A stretch of 45,641 bases of DNA. Source: Branchiostoma floridae. Taxonomy: Eukaryota > Chordata > Leptocardii > Amphioxiformes > Branchiostomatidae. Location: positions 11,562,337 to 11,607,977 of the forward strand of contig NC_049984.1 of the NCBI RefSeq assembly GCF_000003815.2, read 5' to 3'. Position numbers and translations under genes: made by a program. Below, piece by piece: positions 1-12,900 of this stretch; position 1 is the first letter of the stretch; each line of letters starts with the position of its first letter. The notes beneath the pieces were generated by a model. The model was not told where the DNA came from. It saw only the letters and a program-made list of their open reading frames with translations, and ran no database searches.

Positions 1-887
1 GGAATTCTCTTCAAGCATCCCCATAGTGGAGAACCTTGTGGTTGGGAGACAGTCTGCAGTACCAAAACTTGTCTGCAGGGGGGAGTGCATACATGCATGA
101 GGCAATCAATCTAACCACCCCCTACCATTTGGCCATACTGATTTGATTCTATGGATGACGTGGGGCACCCCAAAATTGATGCCAGCATGCCAAAAAAGTT
201 GAGCCAAAAATCAAAGTGGTCAGGAAGGCTGAATAAATAACTGAGCACACAGAACATGGTATTCCAAAAAAATTTTGTTCTTTCACATTTTCCTTTTGAC
301 ATTGGAAATCTTTGCTCATTACTATCCATTTTCCTCAGATGTCACCCATATAATCAGGAAAGTGTGGTTCTTACATATATTGAAGTATATATATAAACAA
401 GGCTGTATAAACAAGGATTTATCTCAATGGACCTGAAGTGCAAATTCAAATACATCATGACATGTGACAATCCTGCATGGCAGATATAGGAAAATATATC
501 AAAGAGGGTTTGGATATTAGAAACTCCTCAACTGATTGTAAAAGCTTCCAATGATTGTAAGAAGTTTATCCCATACTACAACTCCTGTATTAGTTAGTTA
601 AGCTATAGAACTGTAGTTATGTAGATGCCATACTTTGTACCTCGTACAATTGTTGTGCAATAAAGTTATCTCCGTATATTCCACAGCATGAAAACTAAGG
701 CACAGTTTGTCAGCTACCAGATAACAACGATAACTATACTGCTGTACATACAAAATAGTGGTCTCACTTAACAACTCAAAAATGCTTTTGTTTCTAAACC
801 CATGACAGAAAATCACCTAACTAAACAAAACATAACAAATACATTAGTACATATTCAATCTAAATCTGATGTGTCTTTCCCACATAC
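1..887. other. ELMO intron 18, 3' part outside window
   Basis: No PH-domain exon can be read on the minus strand, although the family predicts one soon. The small open frames here lack similarity and splice support. AT-rich single-copy-looking sequence; nothing else seen. Confidence 0.6.
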
Positions 888-948
888 CTTTGACTCTTCG
901 GTTGGTGAACTTGTTAAACAGTGTTCCTTCCACCAAATAATTCAGTCT
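888..948 (-). CDS. ELMO: ELMO exon 18 (start of PH domain)
   Basis: 61 bases, 20 codons plus one: [20 protein letters not shown]. It matches vertebrate RLNRLVEGTCFRKLNARRRQ at the entry to the PH domain. Acceptor TTGTCACAG, donor GTATGT. The next exon is not found in positions 1-887. Confidence 0.93.
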
Positions 949-3900
949 CTGTGACAAGAAGAAACACATGTATAATGTGGCTTTTGCAGTAATTTACAAG
1001 TTGCTTAGAATGCTGTTTATAAGTATAGTACATAGTTAGATAAGATGATAATTTACCTGTTGCTTGACCAGGTTGATGATTTCAGGTTTAATCTGTTCTC
1101 TCAGCTCACTGCAACGAACAGAAGAGTTGGTCATCACTGGTTACCTCGGGCAGTGCACACAAAGACACTACAATATCAACGTGGAGGGTCCAAAGTCCAA
1201 CGGGGGTCAAATATTCAAACATGGCTTTAATAAATAAAAATCATTGCTACTGCCTGCCGTGTAATGTATATTGTCTGACTGTGAATGACTGTCTCTGAAA
1301 TGCTGGCCTGACTTTTCCAAACTAACAGCTTATGTTCAGAAGAATTACATGCATAAAATTCACTGTTGTGAAAAAGCTTTCAGCCTTCAGCACTTAAAGA
1401 AAGTGATATCTTAGATATTAAGTCAAGAGCAAAAGGCTTTGAGTGCTATGCTTTAAATCCTTTGCCTGGGGTTATTACCACAACGCATTACAATCACCCC
1501 TCCTCGTCACTAGAGCACAGGATAAAATGTGCGATAAAGGTCTTCATTCAATATTCCTCAAATGCACACACTGCTTAGTGATCGGAGACTGCTGGCTATT
1601 TTTCAGGAGGAAAACATGAAGGCCAATAAGGTTTCTGCTTGCTCATTACTCAGAGAAAAAGGAGGCGAGCCTCAGTTCAATATCACTAAGTCCTCCTTGT
1701 ACCAGCGGATATGCCCTTTCTGCCCTCAGCTCTGTTAGATGACGAATTTGGCCTTGGTGCGGCAATATTAATACGCACTGTGCATACATGCATGTCTGCT
1801 ATGTTCTGCTTGGGAATGGACTAAGAGGATCACAGAGGGGAAGGTAGATAGCTGCAAAAGTGATGCAAAATGACATCACCTGAGCTCTGTATGTGTTACC
1901 ATTGTCCCAGATAAATGTACATAGTACATAGAACTCAGTCAGGCTAGTGAATCGCTTGTAACAGTATTTTATCAATATTCAGTGGCAAAATTAACTGCCA
2001 AAAATGGCTAGACACATGGCTTGAAACGTGTTATCAGGCATGTACAGGAGTTGTTGTCTGTAACAATATCATTCATCATGGTTTCTGTTAGATGTTTGGT
2101 CAACACTCTGTTAAAATTTAGTCAGTTTCGTACAACATCTTTTCTGACATAATATTTGAAAAATAAAGACGGGATATCAAAGGACTATACAATACATTTA
2201 GTCAAGTGCTGTATCTTTTTTAAAAAACTAGATTAGACTATGAGGTGAATGGAACCAAATCATTTAAGGCATAACCAAATGAATAGCCCTGACCTCACAG
2301 ACCCCATTATCAAAATCAATAGAAATGGGGAGCCTTTGTTTAAGTTGAAAACCTACAAAGCAGAGTGTGGCCCTGGATCAATTCTATTCAGTACAAGGAG
2401 AGAATCAGAATCTAAATACTTGGAAAATCCTAACCTGATACATTTTGTCCAGGTGGGGTCTTATGTATGCACAGCTTGTAAGGGCGACTTAACAATAATT
2501 ACATTGTATTTTTTTTTAATGGAAATCTAACGCTAGTTCACCTTTATACGCGAGGCAACCTATATCCGTTTTTAAAAATCAGGGCATTTAGGGATATCAA
2601 GTAAACAGACCATAGTTTCAAATTTCAATATTTTCAAATGTTACAGTTTGAAACCACTACAGTATCTATCGACTTATATCGAATATTCCCAAATGCCCCG
2701 CTTTTAAGAAACACGGATATAGGTTACCCCACGGATAAAGGTGAACTAACATTACGATAATGTACCGGTACCAATGTTAGCTTGNNNNNNNNNNNNNNNN
2801 NNNNNNNNNNNNNNNNNNNNNNNNNNNNNNNNNNNNNNNNNNNNNNNNNNNNNNNNNNNNNNNNNNNNNNNNNNNNNNNNNNNNNNNNNNNNNNNNNNNN
2901 NNNNNNNNNNNAATTAGAATTCATACATGTACACTGCTTGTGAAGTCTAAAAATAATACATTCATGTATATGTAGTCAGTCAGAGGCTTAACAACAATGC
3001 CTTCAAACAATTTATCAAAAGAACTTGTACCAGCAAGATTCTAGGGACAGACAAGATTAACCTTCAGCACACTGAAGCAGCTGTTTGGTTTGGTTACATG
3101 CTTAGGCAGCATGGTGAAGGTTAAATGTGCCGTTATAACAACAGCCATCTGCTGGCGCGAGCTACAACACTTTGCCAGCAGCACACAAGAAATGACTTCA
3201 CTTACGTGCCGTTCTGAATTTTGATGAAGAGTGTCCTGACATTTTAAACGACTGCAATTTCATAATATGCCTTTTGAGTCACTGCATAAACATGACGGGA
3301 ATACAGAGGGCCTTTCGGTTTCCTAACGGCGTGAAAGCCAGGTTACAGAAACTGCCATTAAGTTGGTGGAGATTCAATTTTGTGGTTTAGAGAAAATGGC
3401 AGGTTTTTAGTTTATGCTTGAAACAAAGAGGTGGGGGGTAGAAGACAGAATTAGCATTTTTGTGGTGGTTTTAAGTTTGCAGGGAAGAAGTTACTGAAAA
3501 AAAACATGAATATTAAACCACAGTGAAAAATTTCAACATTGATAGTAACTTTACTAGTTCAGGTAAAGGGCCATAGAACAGTGTACATCAGTAAGTGTCC
3601 ATTCAATGGTCTATAAACTAACAGCAACGGCTGGGGATACTAAATGTGTGGCTCAACAGATCATCATAATTGTGGCAGTCATCATCATGTTACATTGGCT
3701 TTTGAATTAACTATAGTCTTGGAGTATTGGGAATAAATTTGATTTTTCAACACAGTTTTATATATTAACAATTCTACATTGTGTATTACCTTTTGACAAT
3801 AACTTGAATTAGGCATGTGTGCATACCTGCAGTTTTCTGATTCATACTGAGGTGCACTAATGCTAAATCATCTGGACAGAAATGCCACTAAATATCGAGT

Positions 3901-6900
3901 AATGAGTGTAAGGATTCATGAAATACCAGGCCATAATTGCTAATAGAATAATAAATGACAAGGCGGCTTTCATGATGCCTAAGTGGATTACAAGTATATG
4001 GTTTCAGAATAATGTATCCATAAATTCGCTGTTTGTGGTGGTTATTCCACGAAAAATGTGGCACATTGGTTTTGAGAAAGTCCACAGGATTTACTGCACT
4101 CTAATACATGTAATGTTCCTTTTGTAAGATCCTTGGTAAGAAAAATTGAAGAGGACCAAGCAGTTCCATTTTCAAGCCATATACAATGTATGCGTGCTTC
4201 TCTCTAATATCCCTCTTAAAAAAATGTTTCATGTCTTTGATTCTATTTTACCAACTAAACTGTTAAAGGAATTTGAAAAATAACAGGTCATAGTTAACTG
4301 GAATTTTGCATAGAAAATCTGTGTATGCTTTGTGAATCAAAAAAACGGTCACATATCATTTTTTTTGACCGTCCTACCTCTTGCAAACCTCCATCTGTCA
4401 TAAAGCATTGATGATGTGCATCTGGCAAGTTATGATTTGATACTATCAAGCTATGAATTGTTTCTGTAACCCTAAGGCCCAGTATTCCCCTGGGAAATAA
4501 AGACAACATCACTTGGAATTAAAGCTGTCAATATTTCACTGTCCTGGAGACTAAAGGGCATCATGATGACAGTCTGTGTTGCTAGATACTTGTGATTCAG
4601 ACAAGGAACAGATGGTATGCAAATCATGTTGTGTTGTACAATAATGTGCATAACAATTACTACTCTACAATGCTGTGCAAAAAAAGATGGGACGATTTTG
4701 ATTTTTCTGTGAAGAAAAACAAAACTTCTGAAATTAATGTTTGGCCATTTTTTGGACATACATCTCTCATTGCTTTTCTAGAGTTTTTTGTTGTTGTCTT
4801 GTTTTGCAATACTGTCCTTTGATGTATATTTTGTATAGTAGACTGGAATAACTTGTAGAAACTTCAAACAGACTTGGTGACTAAAATGTCACCGGCAGGT
4901 GGACCATTATGGGCAAACCAAGATAACAATATCACATGCACATTGAACAATGGGCATTAAATATTAAAACAAACCCTTTTCTGCAATGGTGTCATACCTG
5001 ATGTAGAATGATTTGTCTATGCAGGACAATATCTATAGTTACACTCAGGTACAATGTATTACAATGTTACTGTGTTTGTATGGAAGAGTGTTTCATCATT
5101 TTGTACACCTCTTTTAATATTTTTTCTGTACCAGCATCTATTTTACTATGTATAACAAAGATTGATAGCCTGTGCCAAAACTGTAAATGGCAGATGTTTC
5201 ATACATGACAGGCTATCAAAGAATGCATCAAAAGAAAGGGAAGAGCCAAATTAATGTGACTCCTGGGACACAATGTTTTCAATACATCCTGCAGTGATGG
5301 CTCACTGTACATTATCAAAATCTCTGCATGACTTCAGAAAATTGATACATGAAAGAAGCTTTCAACCACAGGGTTTCTCATTGTTAAGCCATAAGAGGGG
5401 CTCGTGCATTAACAACACCCATGACTGTGCACTCTACTTCCTCAGTGTTTTAATGATTTTGGACTCCCATGTTCAATACTGCAGCCAATTTCACAATGCC
5501 TGGTGGGGGTCCATTTACCTTCAGAGGCCACATAGGGGCAAGCAATAAATATCTCCACCTGCATGCAGTACCATGCAGTTTGTGGAATCCATACATATTG
5601 CACTTGTACTTTGGGAGAATTTCCTTCTGAGAATTTGCTTGAAATATTCTACGTATACATGTAGTCAACCCTAGTAAATTTTACAGCAAAGCATTATCCT
5701 TATCATGAGCTTTACATGGTGAAAAATGAAAGCTAAAGCATATCTGGCATGATTTGCAGTAATTTTGATCCTGTAGTAGACAGTTTAAAAAATGAATATT
5801 ACTGATTCTGACAGAAACAGAAAAATCAATATGCCAGATATACTTAAAGCCTTGTGTTGAACCACCACAGTACAGAATCTTGCCATCATGATCATTCATT
5901 TCCATCCAGCTATTCTGAACTAAACTTAGCCTTTTCCTTAATGTAATCAACATTGCAGACCAATCAGGATGCTCAATTCTACTTAGTCTGCTCCTGTAAC
6001 TGAGTGGTTAATATCCTACCCACCATAGGTTTAACTTCCTTGGTGCCATGCTTTGGACAATGTTTTTGGACACAGGATCCCTTCTATTGTCATTTGTCTC
6101 TATGCAGATCAACAAAGCCAGGATTTCTGATATGGCTATTGTGGGACTATGCAAGGGGAATTTCCTTCTAATAGATGAAGTAAGAATTAGTCACGTGGCT
6201 GTAATCAAAACAAATCACTTGAAACACTGTTGAAACCTTCTACTTCAAGTCATAACCAGTGAGGGAAAGATAGCTGTTTATAGAAACATGGGCCTTAGTG
6301 GACAGCATTAATAAATATGACATACATTGATATATCCCAATACCCTCAGGCTCTTTTCTTAGTGATTTGTCCGCACCCTTCAGGGTTCTTACGGTAAGGA
6401 CAAGCCCCTTCCATCCCCTTTATTGGCTTTAATACCCAACCCTTTCCTCACCAGACAGGCCTGGCCTGTGAGTCCCACTCCTCTTTGTTGGACCTCTCCT
6501 GGATGCGCATCTTGGTGATCTGGGCGTAGCTCAGACCCTGCAGCTTGGTTTTAAAGCCTTCCAGTGAGTTGGGCTTCTCCGCGAGCGCACGCTGGATCTG
6601 GTCCCGCACCACGTCCATCACCTGGAATATGTAATCAGGGACGAACCATCTCATAAGTGGGGGTGGTCAGGATATGGGATGCTATAAAAAATATACATTT
6701 TTCATAATCTCTTTTATTCTTCAAACTCAATGCTATTGTTGTTCGTAATGACAAGAGCGAGGCTGATAATTTATGGTGATTAGCCATTGTCAGGTTGGTT
6801 TGAACTAGATTGGCCCATGACAATGGGAGACCAAAATAACTCCAAATCTAATGAACTCCCATACATCAATAATCAGCCTGTCGTGCCATCTTGGGAATAC

Positions 6901-9900
6901 AGTTATGGTCAGCATTTAAGATACTAAAATTTGACCTTTTTATACAATGGTGAAGCTGAAAGCATATTGCATACTTGTGCCCGTTTCTAATTCTGTTGGA
7001 TGTTGACCGTAACAGGTTGAATACCATTTGCTCAAGGATGTTATTTCAAGGTCACATGCATTAAGCGCAAACGTCATTGAGTATAGGTAACGACTATGAT
7101 ACTGTAACATCTATTATCATAATACCGGTACGTTTACGACGATTTCTCTAGCCATACTGATTTGACAAATTGTCAACGCATCATTTTCTCCAGTTACATG
7201 TTGCTGTTATAGGTTACCCTTGCCACTTCTTCTGTGTAACTTTTCTGCCACTCTTGTCCTGCTAAAAGCGTAATATTGTAATTGTAACACGCCGCGGAAT
7301 TACACGGCGAACGGGCGCGTGGTTGGGAGGGGGTAAAAATACCGGTAGGAAGAAACACGGCACAATTAACTGCCGCTATGTACATTTATACATCCTCTGA
7401 TGTTCCTTCCTTTTCTGTCAGTAAATGCATAAAACATAAACTTGCATGAGCATACAAAATGTCATGAGAAAACGGACGTATACTGTCAAGAATTTTCATT
7501 TAACTCCTGTCCGTCACAACCGCTATGACGTAACACTTCACTGCTAGCGTAGATACAAAAATGGCGGGAAAATGGCGGCGTACGTTCAATTTTGCCCATT
7601 CAGTCGTAGATCCGGGCTATTATGCAACGGTTCTTCACACTTTTACATGAGTTGTAGGTCACCAACAGAAATTCAAGATTGTTGTTGAATCATGTTCGTC
7701 TTGTGCCGTGAGCATGTGTAATTATGATCTATAAATTTGGCAATGAATGTGACAGTGTGTTCGTCCCACGACGAGCTGCCTACCCCGAAAAAGATACTGA
7801 AAACTTTTGGCCTTGTTGTCTTCGAATGCATTGTTATCGATGCTTTGTAAATGATGTATTGGACACCTAGATGTCTGAAGTGTGCACAGCTCAGAAATAA
7901 CTATTGTTGCATGTGTAGATCTCTTTAAGTTCCAGTGTTTTGAATCTACCGGTATAAGTCTTACTACCGGTATTATGCCAATGCATGTTAAATGCCTTTA
8001 AGTTCACACTGGAATTGATTACATGGTAGGAAGAAAATATCAACGTTCAAGCACAATATTCTGTACAAAATATTTACATCACACATTGAATTGAAGTTTG
8101 TTCTAATATATACTGTGCACAATTTTGCCACAATAGAACCTTTCTTCTGAAATATTTTCTCACACACTTTGGCCATGACATCACCAAGGGCCCTCTGCAA
8201 TAAGCAACGATTAAGTGCTCTCAGTAGGTGACCAATAACGTTTGCACCAGATGAATGTGTCAGTAACAATTTAGACTTAACTGTCATGACAGTAATTCAG
8301 TTGATGTCAGACACCCATTTACAGAATGATGTCCCCATACTAAGTCAGCTAATTTCATCTGTGCTACAACTGGATGCATGAATGATTATGCAGGGATTAA
8401 AATGCTGGGTACATACACACTTTTGTGCACCTTAAATTGGACCGTTGCACCTACAATGTAGGTACTTGTGGAGGGTTTTGTACCTGACGGTAATGTTGTG
8501 TATCTACTAATAAAATATATAGCACATTCTTGAGATTTACGGGTCAGGAAAAAGAGAAAACCTTTATTATATGACTCTCATTCAAAAGGTAGCTATGGAA
8601 TTTATGATTCATGCTTTAAAGAGATGCAGTAAAGCTTATCTTTGTAATTAGGGTTTGCTGACATTCTTCTTTATTTTGTGTTGTGCACCCAGATTTTTTT
8701 TGTTGTGTACCTAAATTCTAGGTTAGGTGCTCCAGTGCACCTGTTCCCCAAAACTAATTTCAATCCCTGTTATGTATATAACGTTACATCAAATATGCAA
8801 GCCTTATATTCCATTAAGCATTGCCACTTTCCCCTTTATGTATCAGATTAGCCGAAAGGCACTTCAGCCTACTAATACTTCAATCATAGCACAATCTATT
8901 TCATGTTTAATATTTCATCCAAATGGTGCGTCTATCATGCACATCTCTCTAAATTCAAGATATCACTTGGAATGACTACCAGCTTGCCTGTGCAGAGTAT
9001 AGCCAACGCTAATTTCCCATTCTCATTCCTACAAAAAGCTCCCTGATACCTGATGAGAGGATGTTGTAACAAAACCATCTCCTACTTGTAAGGGAAGATA
9101 ATTTGCCAAATTGTAAGATTTTTGTTTGCTCAATATGGTTATTGACAGAAAGAAGAGCCAGGTAATGTCATAAAATGGCCAGTTTACATGTCAGAATGGG
9201 TTTTCCATCTACCTCAAACTGATCACCAGGATACGATTGCTTCAAGGTTATAGAACTCACTAAACCAAAATGCTATAAACAGCAAAGAACAGTTCAGCTA
9301 TAATCCCACCCAGCTCATAATTATTCATGATCTGTTTCCTGTGAACAACCACATACTTAGTAATTTTCTCATTTGTTGACCTACACAAAGCAAGTACAGA
9401 TGGTATGCTTTTAATACAAGTAGAATGAAAACCAAGTTTCTCACAAAGCATGCACATTTTCACAAAGCTGCTTAACGTGAAATGGGTTTGGCACTTTATT
9501 GGTCATGGCATAGTTTGATAATCTAACGCTATCACAGCTGCCAATGTCTCTTTCCTCCGCAAACGATTCGCAGATAGGATAAAAGAGACTCAGAATATCA
9601 TTTGGACATCAGGCTAGTCATGGCAAGCATATACTGTATATCTCTACAAATGGTAAAACAATCATTAATGTTCTAGCTGCCCTTTACGGCAACTTTCTAC
9701 ATGTCATTGAATGTCTTCCAGATCCACATCGCTACAATGCGCTTAACGGGATAGTTGGGCACAAAGCCTGTGACAAGATAACATTTGACACTTAGAATGC
9801 TCGAGTCATGGCCAGCCACAAACCACCATCATAAGCTGGCACACTCAGCCCTTAGAGATTCACAGGGATAATGTATCATTGACTTGAGGGTAATAACGAG

Positions 9901-12900
9901 TCCCCAGGTGGCTGGGTGGACTAGATTAAAAATGTAGGAATGATTAATTCATCGAGCACACATGTCACCTCTGTTCAATAGTAGGTCAATACAGAAATCA
10001 TACTGAATTCAATCTTTTGCAGTGGTTTTACTCTCATGGTTTTAACAATGACCTCTCTACTGCAGATTCAAGACACTGTGAATTTCCTTGCATGACTGAA
10101 AGATAGAATTGTTCCATAGAATTGTGAATTTAAGAGACCTCCTTTATCCCCCTATCACGAAATAACACCGCCACAAAAGTACATTGATTTAGAGTTCATT
10201 GTACATATGACTGACTATCACTACCTTTATCTGAAATCCCCTTTTGTGAAGGTACATAGCACCTTACCTTGTTAAAGTCCTCATGCGTGGCCCTCATTTC
10301 CTTCCATGTCTTATTGAGCAGCTGGATGCAGATGCAGAAAAACTCCTCGAAGGCGTGGTCATGGGTGTAGAACATGGGGTAGTACTCCTGCCCTGTCTCT
10401 GTGGCTGGGGGAGGGAGGGAAATATGGGTTATGTGGGGATCTAACTGGATTGTCTCAAACTGTGCAAGTAAATTATGCCACCTCTGTGAATTTGTAACAA
10501 TTTTCCCTTCAGGTTGCACTGACATGCAATGCATTAGCCTACCAAGCCCAGATGAGCAAAGAACAAAACGGCCGCGCTGGAAATGTCACATTCTCTAAAC
10601 CAGTTAACCATCGAAATATGTCTACGGTTCAATAATGAGAAGTACTTACGTATTTCGCCCACTTTAAGAATCTTGCACAGCATCTTGGTCAGTTCTATGG
10701 AGCTTTTCCCAAAGGCACATTCGTGACCATCTTGTCTGCAGGAGTTCTCCAGTACAAGCTGTAGCATCCAGAGAGGAAAGAATGGTTGAGTTCATTAATT
10801 ATCAATGTATTTTACTCCTTTATTTAGATGATGACTGTTTATCTCAATCATGTCTTTTGTTACTTGTAACAGTAACATAAAATACAACTACATGTACACA
10901 ATGTATCTGTATGTGCACAATGTATTTGTATTTACTTCCTACAAGTTGCACAAGTATCAGATCATACAAAAATAAAACAGAGTTTGGAGACTTCATACAA
11001 ATACAGACAAACACACCAACTGATTATGATACCTCCATTTTGACAGGGTAATAATGAAAGTCTCACCTTTGTATAGCTTTCAGCATGGTACTTGGCAAAA
11101 TATACCATAAGGTCAAGTGCAAGTACACCAGGAGGAGTCTCCAAGAAGTCTAAGGCAGGGTTTGTATAATTCTGTTGGTAAAAAAAAGACAAACATCAGT
11201 GGTACGATTTTGAAACACATTTATAATGCAGTAGAAGCCAGTTAACCGCACACTTCTGTTAATTGCACAGAATCCCCGTGCGGGGAAGTGCGGTCCAGCT
11301 GGATAACTTTGCATTATTGCACCATCCGGATAATCGCACGATATACGGCAAATTGAGTACGGCTTCTACTGTACTAGACATAAGAATACTTACATTACTG
11401 AAGACTTGGGTAGACATTTTTAAATAGGCAAGTTCACAGTTCTCACTTCTAAGTACCCGTGTATAGCAAATTGCCTTGTGGGTGATATTTTAAAGATCAA
11501 GGCAACTGAGACATAAACAAAACGACTCTGGACACTGTTTGCCAAACCGAGACAATGGTCGAGACAAGAATAAGTTTGAAGCCTTCGTCTTTGACATATT
11601 ACCCACGATACAATTTGCTGTGCATGTGCACTTAGAATCATGAACCTTCTCATTTTTCAGTAATTGTAACCATTTTTTGACATAAAAGATATCTTCATCT
11701 GGATAGAGAATATCTCACATTAGATAAACAACAGCAGGTTCATTTCAACTTAACAACTTCAAGACATCCGGATCCCCAACTACATCTTACACATTTACAA
11801 AGACCATCAGCTATTTCTATCAATCTTCACATAAAGTAATTTCAGATACCGTGAATCCAAGCTTCTTGTAGTCCCTGGTGTATTTCTCAGCTGTTTTCCT
11901 GGGAGGTGGGATGGAGCCTGATAAGTCCTGGTCATTGTCGAAGGCCACTTTTCTCAACTCTATTATCTGGTCTTTCAGCACCTTCATATGGGAGGAGGAA
12001 TACAAAAAGCACATGTATCAAAAGAGACCTCTAGCAGTGACCGACAGTATTGCAGGACATGGTTCACTATAATAGACTGTTGTGATTGCATATTAAGTCT
12101 CAATTACATCATGAATACTAACATAACAGTGATGTTTACAAATTACCAAAAATAGTGAGAGAACAGAGAGGATGGTTAGTTTTCTTCATATATCCTGCAA
12201 GAAAATACAGTCATTGATTATAATGATTTAATAAATGTACCTGGTCATTTTGGTCCAGCTTGGTCATTCTGCGCTCTTCTAGCAGGTTGAAGGATAATGT
12301 CTGGTGCACGTACAGCTGGTGTGCCATCTCTGTACCTACTTGCCGAGGACCCCGGATCACATGCTGAAACACAACAAAAATATCATGTACAAGCCAGTGA
12401 AAGTGAAGAAGTGAAAGTGATCTCTAATCAGTTAAGCTCATATTAACTCAAAGAACATATGAACCAATCTGGTTATGACAAAGAAAACAGAAGCTATGTG
12501 CAGTAGTTCACTGTACCCAGAAATCCCCTTAGCTGTTTTTTTACAAATACAAGGAACAGTATGTCATGGCCTAACATCCTACTAAGCACTGCAACTTTTA
12601 GCTTTATCACAATGGTTATGAACATGCCCCTCCTATTAGCATACAGTTGTTCCCTCTCTGCTAACCAAGCTGGTCATAAAGCTAAAGTTGAACACACTTC
12701 TTCAAACACATATATATCAAAGCCTGTCTCTTCACATGTTGGCATAGCTTCGCTCTTGTCAAACTGGTATTTGTCATCAAGCAGAGTTGAAGAATAGACT
12801 TCTTTGCACTAGTTAACACTTTGTATTGCCTCACTGATGACTTGTTTGCACCTTCTGTTTAAAGCCAAAATTTCAAAATGTTCTCTTCTGCAGTACCTGA

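Larger units (their letters stand above)
1109..6451. other. ELMO intron 16
   Basis: 5.3-kb intron. It contains a TA-flanked MITE (2536-2746), the N gap, a TTAA-ended hairpin (3057-3124), a worn copy of the TACTGTA fold-back MITE (3349-3545) and a possible SINE head (5975-6030). Short open frames scattered through it show no family similarity and no splice signals. Confidence 0.7.
6622..10267. other. ELMO intron 15
   Basis: 3.6-kb intron. Holds a CpG-containing promoter-like cluster near 7526-7580, one end of a fold-back MITE at about 7986, and a GTGCAC-rich repetitive stretch at about 8410-8750. No exon is readable in it. Confidence 0.65.

Noticed and set aside
2249-2530. 93-codon plus-strand frame ([20 protein letters not shown]...)
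   Set aside because: It sits in an ELMO intron on the opposite strand, no family is recognised, and the codon use looks like random AT-rich sequence.
2724-2924. Open frame across the N gap
   Set aside because: It consists mainly of unknown bases and the MITE end.
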